64,000 bases of DNA, taken from NCBI RefSeq assembly GCF_003584135.1, contig NZ_QXFI01000009.1, forward strand, positions 131,501-195,500. The letters are read 5' to 3'. The notes under the pieces were generated by a model. That model did no database searches. It saw nothing but the letters and a program-made list of their open reading frames with translations, and was not told the DNA's origin. Below, piece by piece: positions 43,340 to 50,833 of the stretch (the first letter of the stretch is position 1; each line of letters begins with the position of its first letter). A program made the translations under genes and the position numbers. The stretch is from Flagellimonas pelagia. GTDB taxonomy: Bacteria; Bacteroidota; Bacteroidia; Flavobacteriales; Flavobacteriaceae.

Positions 43340-44899
43340 ATGATGAGGTCGAAAAAACTTTCAGTACTGGTAATCGGGTGGTTCTTTGGGGTAAGTGCCA
43401 TCTGCTCGGCACAATCCAAAATGGATTTTAAATTGAGTTTTACCCAACCCGAAGCACATTATGCCCAGGTGCAGTTTACTTGCTCCGAGCTTCGCTCGCC
43501 CAACTCCAGTTTTGTGCTCCCCGTATGGTCCCCAGGATATTACAAGATTTTGGATTTTCCTCGTTATATAGTTGATTTTGAAGTAAAAAACGACAAAGGG
43601 AAAATGTTGGATTGGCACAAGGAATCTAAGGATACGTGGGTGGTCAACAATGGAACAAGCCAAAGTATTGTGGTCACGTATCGGGTTTTTGCCAATAAAA
43701 AATCCGTTGCAGAATCCCTTGTGGATCAAAACAAGGCGTTCATCATGCCCAATTCCATGTTCATGTATCCAAAGGATAAGATTGATGTCCCGGTAACTTT
43801 GACAATCGAACCTTATCAGGATTGGAATACAATTTCAACAGGATTGGTCAAGAATGATGCAGGTCAGTATTATGCCCTGGATTTTGATGTGTTATATGAT
43901 AGCCCGATTTATGTTGGAAATCAAAAAATAATTGAATTTGAACATGATGGAAGATCCTATCATCTGGCAATGGAAACCCCTGAAGGATTACAACAGGATA
44001 CCTTTGTGGGCGATCTTAAAAAAATTATCTCGGCCACTACAGCATTGATGGGCCATGTTCCCTATCAAAATTACAGTTTCATTATGATGGGAGCCGGTGG
44101 CGGTGGTTTGGAACATTGGAATTCACAAGCTGTGTTTACCAGTGGATCGTTCGAATTCAAGTCCAAGGAGCATTACACAGATTTCCTAAATTTCATCACC
44201 CATGAATATTTTCACCTCTACAATGTAAAGGCAATTCGTCCCATAGCACTAGGCCCATTTGATTATGGCAAGGAAAACTATACCGATATGCTTTGGGTTT
44301 CCGAAGGGATTACGGTGTATTACGAATACTTGATCATGCTCCGTGCTGGTTTGTTGCAGCCTAAGGAAGCTTTGGATTATTTGAGCGGTTCCATTAGAAG
44401 GTACGAGAATATAGAAGGGAAAAATCATATGTCGCTTTCCCGTTCAAGTTTTGATATTTGGTTGAATTTCCTCAATAGGGATGAAAATACCGACCAGACC
44501 ACTATATCCTACTATAACAAAGGACCAATAATTGGATTGCTCTTAGATCTGGAGATCCGCAAAAATTCTAAAAATCAGAAATCCTTGGATGATGTCATGC
44601 GGTTTCTGTACAACGAATACTTCCTAAAGCAGAACAGAGGGTTCAAAAAAGAGGAATTTTGGGCCATTTGTGAGCAATTTGCAGGAAAATCTTTATTGGA
44701 GCTACAAAATTATGTGGATACGGTGAACGAGATAGATTATCAAAAATACTTGGATCATGCCGGACTACAGATGGATTTGAGCCCGTTGGAGGAAGGGACG
44801 AGTTTCATCAAAAGATCGTACCAACTGTCTGAAAAAGAAAAGGCCACAAAGGAACAACTGGTAATCAAGAAATCCCTTTTCTACCCATCATCAAAATAA
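43340..44899 (+). CDS. Secreted M61-family (glycyl) aminopeptidase, lacking the PDZ domain
   Basis: The 519-residue protein has a signal peptide (GVSAICSAQS), an N-terminal beta domain (about 25-190) and a gluzincin catalytic domain with FITHEYFHLYNVKAIRP (HExxH at 288-292) and LWVSEGITVYYEYL (third zinc ligand Glu). The preceding GAGGGGLEHWNS is the family GxxEH-type segment. M61 members usually have a C-terminal PDZ domain and about 600 residues; here the chain stops about 50 residues after the helical region, so the PDZ is missing. M61 enzymes prefer Gly or Ala N-termini. It is coupled to the GH97 gene and ends four bases from the convergent AraC gene. Confidence 0.85.
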   Translation: MMRSKKLSVLVIGWFFGVSAICSAQSKMDFKLSFTQPEAHYAQVQFTCSELRSPNSSFVLPVWSPGYYKILDFPRYIVDFEVKNDKGKMLDWHKESKDTWVVNNGTSQSIVVTYRVFANKKSVAESLVDQNKAFIMPNSMFMYPKDKIDVPVTLTIEPYQDWNTISTGLVKNDAGQYYALDFDVLYDSPIYVGNQKIIEFEHDGRSYHLAMETPEGLQQDTFVGDLKKIISATTALMGHVPYQNYSFIMMGAGGGGLEHWNSQAVFTSGSFEFKSKEHYTDFLNFITHEYFHLYNVKAIRPIALGPFDYGKENYTDMLWVSEGITVYYEYLIMLRAGLLQPKEALDYLSGSIRRYENIEGKNHMSLSRSSFDIWLNFLNRDENTDQTTISYYNKGPIIGLLLDLEIRKNSKNQKSLDDVMRFLYNEYFLKQNRGFKKEEFWAICEQFAGKSLLELQNYVDTVNEIDYQKYLDHAGLQMDLSPLEEGTSFIKRSYQLSEKEKATKEQLVIKKSLFYPSSK

Positions 44900-44903
44900 T
44901 AGC

Positions 44904-45746
44904 TTAGAACTGGGTCCTGTATTGGGTAGGCGTACAGCCTTTTAGTTCCTTGAACTTTCGGTTAAAATTGGCAATATTGCTAAAGCCGCATTGTTCCGAA
45001 ATCAAGGAAATAGGAAGTTCGGGTTTGTTGATGATCATTTTGCAGGCACTTTCAATACGGATCTCGATTAAAAATTGAAAGAAGGTCTTGTTAGTCCTTT
45101 TTTTAAAGTATCTGCAAAAGGCATTCTTGCTCATATTGGCCCGTTCCGAGATTTCCTCCAGGGAAATTTGTTCATGGTATCGTTCCATGGCATATTCATA
45201 AACATTGCTCATGCGTTTTCCTTCATCATCCGAATAACTTTTTCGGTACACGAAAGAGGAAAGAGGTTCTGTTTTCGATTTAGTGATTTGGCTGATGATC
45301 AGCAATAATGTGGCTATTTGTTCCACCTTGTTCTGATGGCCCAACAGATTAAAGAGCGCGATGACCTCATCTTGATTGGAAAGTACTTTCATGCCAAACT
45401 CCGACTGTTTGAAGAATTCATTGGCAAGGGAAAGATCGGAAAGTTTGAAAAAATCCTTTCCAAAGGAATTGTAGTCAAAAAAAAGGGTGTGCATGACCGA
45501 TTCCTCGGTGGCATTGATATCGCTCCTAAAAACATGGGGAATGAATCCACCAATAATCAAAATGTCACCTTCCTTATATTCGTTGATGGTGTCGCCAACG
45601 ATCAACGATCCCGAACCCTCTTCCACATAGCTTATTTGGATTTCACCATGTTGGTGGAGCTGGTCATAAAGTACCTTCTCCCTATCTACTTGGTAGACCA
45701 GGGCCTCGTCCTTGGGTTTTGGTATTTTAAAAGGTAGAACTTTCAA
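44904..45746 (-). CDS. AraC-family regulator with cupin sensor
   Basis: The protein has an N-terminal cupin domain (about residues 5-110, with YDQLHQHGEIQISYVEEG and DILIIGGFIPHVF) and two C-terminal AraC helix-turn-helix units (about 180-280, EEISERANMSKNAFCRYFKK and EQCGFSNIANFNRKFKE). I take TTG at 45746 as the start: homologous proteins begin KVLPFKIPKP there, and a near-consensus -7 element lies 13 bases upstream. An ATG at 45836 would cross the promoter. It faces the hydroxyproline operon, so hydroxyproline or a breakdown product is its probable inducer. The direct-repeat operators at 36383, 45798 and 50754 are its probable sites. Confidence 0.85.
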   Translation of the reverse strand: MKVLPFKIPKPKDEALVYQVDREKVLYDQLHQHGEIQISYVEEGSGSLIVGDTINEYKEGDILIIGGFIPHVFRSDINATEESVMHTLFFDYNSFGKDFFKLSDLSLANEFFKQSEFGMKVLSNQDEVIALFNLLGHQNKVEQIATLLLIISQITKSKTEPLSSFVYRKSYSDDEGKRMSNVYEYAMERYHEQISLEEISERANMSKNAFCRYFKKRTNKTFFQFLIEIRIESACKMIINKPELPISLISEQCGFSNIANFNRKFKELKGCTPTQYRTQF

Positions 45747-45759
45747 TGCTTGTTTTTTA

Positions 45760-45767
45760 CAAATATT
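45760..45767 (-). promoter_or_regulatory. Candidate -7 element of the AraC gene
   Basis: AATATTTG on the minus strand differs from TAnnTTTG at one base. It lies 13 bases before the TTG start and 30 bp from the shared operator at 45798. Confidence 0.35.
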
Positions 45768-45797
45768 ATTAAAAAAAAGAGCGTAGGTCAATATACG

Positions 45798-45827
45798 GGT
45801 TAATATAGTATTATAATAAGTTAATAA
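45798..45827 (+). promoter_or_regulatory. AraC-type direct-repeat operator between araC and the hydroxyproline operon
   Basis: GGTTAATAT (45798-45806) and AGTTAATAA (45819-45827) are 21 bp apart; the first continues into AGTAT as in the two other sites. An extra GGTCAATATA is at 45786-45795. The operator sits about 30 bp from the -7 element on either side. Confidence 0.65.
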
Positions 45828-45835
45828 CTTGAACA

Positions 45836-45864
45836 TTTGTTGCGGACAACTCTTTTTATTTTTG
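45836..45864 (+). promoter_or_regulatory. Promoter of the hydroxyproline operon
   Basis: TTTG (45836-45839) and TATTTTTG (45857-45864) are separated by 17 bases. The -7 fits TAnnTTTG exactly and lies 21 bases before the ATG at 45886. The AraC-type operator ends eight bases before the -33 element. Confidence 0.55.
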
Positions 45865-45885
45865 TAGTCTAAACAATTGACTATT

Positions 45886-46809
45886 ATGATTAAATGGGAA
45901 GGCGTAATGCCTGCTTTAACCACGAAGTTTACTAGCGATGACCAATTGGATCTTGCTATGTTCGAGAAAAATGTAAAGGCTCAAATGGAGGCTGGTGTTC
46001 ATGGCATCATTTTGGGTGGAACCCTAGGGGAAGCCAGTACCTTGGAGCCACATGAAAAGGAGACTTTGATCAAAACCGCCTTATCCATTGTGGAAGGCAA
46101 GATTCCTGTGATCATTAACATTGCGGAGCAGAGCACAAAAGGAGCCGTTGCCGTTGCACAACATGCAGAGAAGGTAGGGGCCCAAGGTTTAATGTTGTTG
46201 CCACCTATGCGCTATAAGGCCACAGATTATGAAACCGTTGCATATTTTAAGGCTATTGCGAACAGTACATCACTGCCTATAATGATCTACAACAACCCTG
46301 TGGATTATAAAATAGAGGTAACTTTGGATATGATGGAAGAATTGTTGGAATGTGAGAATATCCAGGCCATCAAAGAATCTACCAGGGACATTACCAATGT
46401 GATCCGTTTGCAGAATAGGTTTGGCGACCGTTTAAAAGTGTTCACTGGTGTGGATACCCTCGGGCTTGAAAGTTTGGTCATCGGTGCCGATGGCTGGGTG
46501 GCAGGCTTGGTTTGTGCTTATCCTGCAGAGACCGTTGCCATCTACGAATTGGTAAAAGCAGGTAAGATAGAAGAAGCATTGCAAATTTATAAGTGGTTCA
46601 TGCCTTTGTTGGAATTGGATATCAGCCCACAGTTGGTGCAGAACATTAAATTGGCAGAAGTGGCCACAGGTATCGGTACCGAGAATGTAAGGGCGCCGAG
46701 ATTGCCGCTTCAAGGTGAGGAACGCAAACGCGTGTTGAACGTCATCGAAACGGCCATGGCAACCAGACCGGAACTGCCCGAATATAAAAATCTTAAAAGT
46801 GTAGTATGA
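45886..46809 (+). CDS. DapA-family Delta1-pyrroline-4-hydroxy-2-carboxylate deaminase (putative)
   Basis: The 307-residue protein is a class I aldolase of the dihydrodipicolinate-synthase family. Signatures are the GTLGEASTL loop, YNNP with the conserved Tyr, and the Schiff-base Lys163 in AIKESTRD. The family covers several reactions. In hydroxyproline clusters the member removes ammonia and water from Delta1-pyrroline-4-hydroxy-2-carboxylate to give 2,5-dioxopentanoate. The following genes (semialdehyde dehydrogenase, hydroxyproline epimerase, FAD amino-acid oxidase) make that assignment much more likely than lysine biosynthesis. ATG 45886 is used; it overlaps by four bases (ATGA) at its end with the dehydrogenase gene. 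Confidence 0.85.
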   Translation: MIKWEGVMPALTTKFTSDDQLDLAMFEKNVKAQMEAGVHGIILGGTLGEASTLEPHEKETLIKTALSIVEGKIPVIINIAEQSTKGAVAVAQHAEKVGAQGLMLLPPMRYKATDYETVAYFKAIANSTSLPIMIYNNPVDYKIEVTLDMMEELLECENIQAIKESTRDITNVIRLQNRFGDRLKVFTGVDTLGLESLVIGADGWVAGLVCAYPAETVAIYELVKAGKIEEALQIYKWFMPLLELDISPQLVQNIKLAEVATGIGTENVRAPRLPLQGEERKRVLNVIETAMATRPELPEYKNLKSVV

Positions 46810-48329
46810 TTACAGGTAAAAACTGTATCGCAGGAGAATTTATAGCAAAGGGGAAGGTGGAGTTCAGGACCATTAACCCGAAATTGAATATGGAAAACCC
46901 CACCGTTTTTGTGGAAGCCACAAAAGAGGAGGTTGGGGAAGCCGTGACCAAAGCGTGGGAGGCTTTTAAGGTTTTCCGTAAAATGTCCGGTGCCAAAAGA
47001 GCCGATTTTTTGAATGCCATTGCTGATGAAATATTGGCTTTGGATAAGGAGTTGGTGGAAATGTATATGTTGGAATCTGGATTGCCCGAAGGTAGAGCCG
47101 TTGGAGAAAGGGGCCGTACCGTATTCCAATTAAGGTCCTTTGCCGAATTGGTAGCTACTGAAGATTGGCGAGAGAATACTTTTGATGCCGCCCAACCTGA
47201 TCGTAAACCCCTTCCAAAGGATGATATTAGAAAAACGATGATCCCTTTAGGTCCGGTTGCAGTATTCGGGGCCAGTAACTTTCCCTTGGCATATTCTACC
47301 GCTGGTGGCGACACTGCAAGTGCCTTGGCCGCTGGATGTCCTGTTGTCGTAAAATCCCATCCCATGCATGCCGGTACTTCGGAATTGGTCGCTTCGGCCA
47401 TTGTGAAGGCGGCAGAAAAAACAGGAATGCCAAAAGGAGTGTTTTCTAGTATTAATGGCGGCATTCAAGCTGGTGTGGATTTGGTGAGCCATCCTAAAGT
47501 AAAAGCGGTTGGCTTTACGGGAAGTATTGCTGGTGGTAGGGCGTTGTTCGACCTAGCTTCCAAAAGGGAAGAACCCATTCCGGTATTTGCGGAAATGGGA
47601 AGTATCAACCCAGTGATCATTACGCCAAATGCTCTAGTTAAAAGAGCTTCTGAAATTGCCAAGACCTATGCCGGTTCCATCACCTTGGGAACGGGTCAGT
47701 TTTGTACCAATCCCGGGTTGTTGTTGATCGTCAAAGGAGACCACACACAAGATTTTATTGAAGAACTGGCCAAAGAGACCATTGCGCTGGATCCCCAATG
47801 TATGTTGCACCCCAATATCAAAAGTGGGTATGACAAGAAAGGTGAAAATGTAACTTCCCAAAGCGGGGTAACCGTAGTTGGAAAAGTTCAAGGCACCTTG
47901 GAACCCAATTATGCAGCATCAGTTGTGGCTACGGTTTCCGGGACTGATTTTCTCGCCAACCCAAAATTACATCAAGAGGTTTTCGGACCTTTTTCCATGG
48001 TGGTTCAATGTAAGAACGAGGCAGAGCTTCTTCAGATTATTGAAGGTTTGGAAGGTCAGTTGACCGGTACACTCATCGCGGAAAAAGATGATGATATGGA
48101 TTTGATCGAACTGGTTGATGTCCTTCAAAATAGGGTAGGTAGGATTATTTATAACGGTGTTCCAACTGGAGTGGAAGTGTGTCCATCCATGCAACACGGA
48201 GGGCCCTATCCGGCCTCTACCGATTCAAGGTTCACGGCGGTAGGCGTACATGCCATTAAAAGATGGGTGAGACCGGTGAGTTATCAATCTTTTCCCCAAG
48301 AATTGCTGCCCGAACATTTAAAAGGGTAA
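46806..48329 (+). CDS. Alpha-ketoglutarate semialdehyde dehydrogenase
   Basis: This NAD(P)-dependent aldehyde dehydrogenase should oxidise 2,5-dioxopentanoate to 2-oxoglutarate, the last step of hydroxyproline breakdown. The 507 residues carry VAVFGASNFPLAYSTAGGD (cofactor fold), GFTGSIAGGRALF, FAEMGSINPVI with Glu263, and the catalytic Cys300 in TLGTGQFCTNPG. The segment SGLPEGRAVGERGRTVFQL is like that of other ketoglutarate-semialdehyde dehydrogenases. Translation is coupled to the DapA-like gene by a four-base overlap. An arabinose-oxidation route also ends with this enzyme, so it could serve both sugar and amino-acid flow, but no arabinose dehydrogenase is present here. Confidence 0.9.
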   Translation: MITGKNCIAGEFIAKGKVEFRTINPKLNMENPTVFVEATKEEVGEAVTKAWEAFKVFRKMSGAKRADFLNAIADEILALDKELVEMYMLESGLPEGRAVGERGRTVFQLRSFAELVATEDWRENTFDAAQPDRKPLPKDDIRKTMIPLGPVAVFGASNFPLAYSTAGGDTASALAAGCPVVVKSHPMHAGTSELVASAIVKAAEKTGMPKGVFSSINGGIQAGVDLVSHPKVKAVGFTGSIAGGRALFDLASKREEPIPVFAEMGSINPVIITPNALVKRASEIAKTYAGSITLGTGQFCTNPGLLLIVKGDHTQDFIEELAKETIALDPQCMLHPNIKSGYDKKGENVTSQSGVTVVGKVQGTLEPNYAASVVATVSGTDFLANPKLHQEVFGPFSMVVQCKNEAELLQIIEGLEGQLTGTLIAEKDDDMDLIELVDVLQNRVGRIIYNGVPTGVEVCPSMQHGGPYPASTDSRFTAVGVHAIKRWVRPVSYQSFPQELLPEHLKG

Positions 48330-48382
48330 GCGGTTCTATTTTAGAGTATTGCAAAAAATAGCATAGTTTTAAAGACCTTCAA

Positions 48383-49390
48383 GTGGCAAGAAAAACTTTT
48401 TTTTGTGTTGATGCACATACCTGTGGTAATCCTGTGCGGGTTGTGGCAGGGGGAGGCCCCAATCTTTTGGGCGCGAACATGAGTGAAAAAAGACAGCATT
48501 TCCTAAAGGAATATGATTGGATCCGTAAAGGACTCATGTTTGAACCTAGGGGGCATGACATGATGAGCGGAAGTATTCTTTTTCCACCACATGATCCCCA
48601 AAATGATTTTGCCATTTTATTTATAGAGACTTCTGGGTGTTTGCCCATGTGCGGGCATGGCACTATCGGTACCATCACCATTGCCATTGAAGAAGGACTC
48701 ATCACGCCGAAAATTCCGGGTAAGATAAAGATGGAAGCCCCTGCAGGTTTGGTGGAAATTGAATATCAACAGACCGGAAAAAAGGTGGATTGGGTGCGAT
48801 TGGTGAATGTAAAATCCTATTTGGCCGCCGAAAATTTGACAGTGGAATGTCCGGAGTTGGGCGAGCTGACCTTTGATGTGGCCTATGGAGGAAACTACTA
48901 TGCTATTGTAGATCCGCAAAAAAACTTTAGCGGTATCCAAAATTTTACGGCTGGGCAGATCATACAATACTCCCAAGTGGTTAGGAAACGTATCAATGAA
49001 AAATATCCTGACCGTTTTATTCACCCTGAAAACAGTACTATCCGCGATGTGAGCCATATGTTATGGACAGGGGAACCTAATGATCCTACGTCGTCAGGAA
49101 GGAATGCCGTTTTTTATGGGGACAAAGCCATTGACCGTTCTCCCTGTGGAACGGGAACTTCTGCGCGAATGGCACAGCTACATGCCAAAGGAAAACTAAA
49201 ACAGGGTGAACCGTTTATCCATGAAAGCTTTATCGGGAGCAAGTTTGTGGGTAGAGTGGAACAAGAAACTACCTTGGCCAATATGAAGGCAATAGTTCCC
49301 AGTATTCAAGGTTGGGCGCAGGTTACGGGTTACAACAACATCATAATTGACGATGATGACCCCTATGCCCACGGATTCCAGGTAATTTGA
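48383..49390 (+). CDS. 4-hydroxyproline 2-epimerase (proline racemase family)
   Basis: This enzyme converts trans-4-hydroxy-L-proline to cis-4-hydroxy-D-proline. The 335-residue protein keeps both catalytic cysteines: Cys90 in LPMCGHGTIG and Cys255 in DRSPCGTGTSARMA. Two Cys mark a racemase or epimerase; the related trans-3-hydroxyproline dehydratases have Thr or Ser at the first site. The N-terminal DAHTCGNPVRVV block is typical. The start appears to be GTG at 48383, since no ATG lies near and the family N-terminus begins there. The oxidase gene follows at 15 bases. Confidence 0.92.
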   Translation: MARKTFFCVDAHTCGNPVRVVAGGGPNLLGANMSEKRQHFLKEYDWIRKGLMFEPRGHDMMSGSILFPPHDPQNDFAILFIETSGCLPMCGHGTIGTITIAIEEGLITPKIPGKIKMEAPAGLVEIEYQQTGKKVDWVRLVNVKSYLAAENLTVECPELGELTFDVAYGGNYYAIVDPQKNFSGIQNFTAGQIIQYSQVVRKRINEKYPDRFIHPENSTIRDVSHMLWTGEPNDPTSSGRNAVFYGDKAIDRSPCGTGTSARMAQLHAKGKLKQGEPFIHESFIGSKFVGRVEQETTLANMKAIVPSIQGWAQVTGYNNIIIDDDDPYAHGFQVI

Positions 49391-49405
49391 TGTAATCAAT
49401 TCAAA

Positions 49406-50647
49406 ATGAAGAGAGTAGTTGTTGTGGGAGGTGGTATCTCCGGACTTTGTAGTGCCTATTATTTGGTAAAAGAAGGGCATCAAGTGACCGTCTTGGACCG
49501 TACGGACATGTCCACCGGGGCATCCTTTATCAATGCGGGTTACATTACCCCAAGCCACTTTATTCCCTTAGCCGCACCAGGAATCATTACCCAGGGCATC
49601 AAATGGATGTTCAATAGCTCCAGTCCCTTTTATATCAAACCAAGATGGGATATGGAGTTTTTCAAATGGGCCTACCTTTTTAAGAAAGCGGCAACCACTT
49701 CCAAGGTAAATAAAGCTATTCCTGTAATCAAAGAACTCAATTTGAAGAGCAGGGAACTGTATGAGCAAATGGTTGCTGACCTTGATTTTGCTTTTCACTA
49801 CGAAAGAAAAGGGGTTTTGATGGCATACAGTACTGCCAAAAGTGAACATGAAGAGCATGAAGTGGCAGAAAAAGCCATAAAATTGGGATTGGACGCCGTG
49901 CTACTTTCCAAAACGAAATTATACAAGATACAACCGGTGTTATCGGACAAGGTATTGGGTGCCGTACATTACAAATGTGATGCCCACATGACTCCCCGGC
50001 AATTCATGGAGGGTATGAAGACTTGGCTGAAATCCAAGGGGGTGATCTTTGAATGCAACCAAACCGTTGAACATTTTTTGACCAATGGAAATGGCATAAA
50101 TGCAGTGAAGACTCAGGATGCCGTTTATGAGGCAGATGAGTTTGTGTTGGCTAGTGGAAGTTGGACTTCCCATTTGGCAAAATCCCTACAATTGAATATT
50201 CCCATTCAAGGAGGTAAGGGCTATAGTATGGATGTACACCGGCCAACCGGGATTACCCTGCCCACCATTTTGGTGGATGCCAAAGCCGCCATAACTCCAA
50301 TGGAAGGTTTTACCCGCTTTGCGGGAACTATGGAATTTTCTGGTAACAATACTATGGTTCGTAAAGAGCGTGTTGAAGCCTTGGCCCATGCGGTCAAGGA
50401 ACACTACCGCGAAGTGGAGATCAATGAAAGTGAAAAGCAAAATACCACCTCGGGGTTACGACCTGTTTCTCCTGATGGTCTTCCTTTTATTGGAAGAACG
50501 TCCAAGTATTCCAATTTGACGATTGCGGCCGGACACGCTATGATGGGATGGAGCCTTGGTCCCATAACAGGTAAATTGATCGCTGAGCAAATTGACAATA
50601 AGCCCACTTCTGTTAATCTGGTCCCGATATCCCCCGATAGATATTAA
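49406..50647 (+). CDS. FAD-dependent D-hydroxyproline (D-amino-acid) dehydrogenase
   Basis: The 413-residue flavoprotein has an N-terminal FAD-binding fold (VVVVGGGISGLCSAYYLVKE, then TVLDR), the central DadA-like substrate domain and a C-terminal TSGLRPVSPDGLPFIGR and GHAMMGWSLGPITGKLIAE. In this context it should oxidise cis-4-hydroxy-D-proline to Delta1-pyrroline-4-hydroxy-2-carboxylate, passing electrons to the respiratory chain or oxygen. It is the fourth gene of the operon. A weak hydrophobic region only, so it is probably peripheral at the inner membrane. Confidence 0.9.
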   Translation: MKRVVVVGGGISGLCSAYYLVKEGHQVTVLDRTDMSTGASFINAGYITPSHFIPLAAPGIITQGIKWMFNSSSPFYIKPRWDMEFFKWAYLFKKAATTSKVNKAIPVIKELNLKSRELYEQMVADLDFAFHYERKGVLMAYSTAKSEHEEHEVAEKAIKLGLDAVLLSKTKLYKIQPVLSDKVLGAVHYKCDAHMTPRQFMEGMKTWLKSKGVIFECNQTVEHFLTNGNGINAVKTQDAVYEADEFVLASGSWTSHLAKSLQLNIPIQGGKGYSMDVHRPTGITLPTILVDAKAAITPMEGFTRFAGTMEFSGNNTMVRKERVEALAHAVKEHYREVEINESEKQNTTSGLRPVSPDGLPFIGRTSKYSNLTIAAGHAMMGWSLGPITGKLIAEQIDNKPTSVNLVPISPDRY

Positions 50648-50753
50648 CAACATCATTAAGGTTTATTTGCCGCAGGTCGGTAATATAAATAAGTCGAAAA
50701 CTCCTATCATTTGACCAATTATCTATGCTTTTTTGTCCTTTTAAGGATGTTAA

Positions 50754-50783
50754 GGGTAATATAGTATTGGTTTGTGGTAATAT
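50754..50783 (+). promoter_or_regulatory. AraC-type direct-repeat operator before the S9 peptidase
   Basis: GGGTAATAT (50754-50762) and TGGTAATAT (50775-50783) are 21 bp apart; the first continues into AGTAT as in the other two sites. Its right end is 28 bp from a -7-like element. Confidence 0.65.
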
Positions 50784-50811
50784 GAAACGATAAATCAAAG
50801 GAGATTATCTC

Positions 50812-50819
50812 TAGTTTTA
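50812..50819 (+). promoter_or_regulatory. Candidate -7 element of the S9 peptidase gene
   Basis: TAGTTTTA differs from TAnnTTTG at the last base and lies 14 bases before the ATG at 50834. Spacing from the direct-repeat operator equals that at the two other sites within two bases. Confidence 0.4.
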
Positions 50820-50833
50820 GACTTATTTAAGTT

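Noticed and set aside
45886-46809. Assignment as dihydrodipicolinate synthase for lysine synthesis
   Set aside because: The family fold is shared, but the four-gene hydroxyproline context and coupling to the semialdehyde dehydrogenase favour the deaminase role.
46793-47464. A 223-residue minus-strand frame
   Set aside because: Antisense shadow of the semialdehyde dehydrogenase; low-complexity Ser/Ala composition and no start context.
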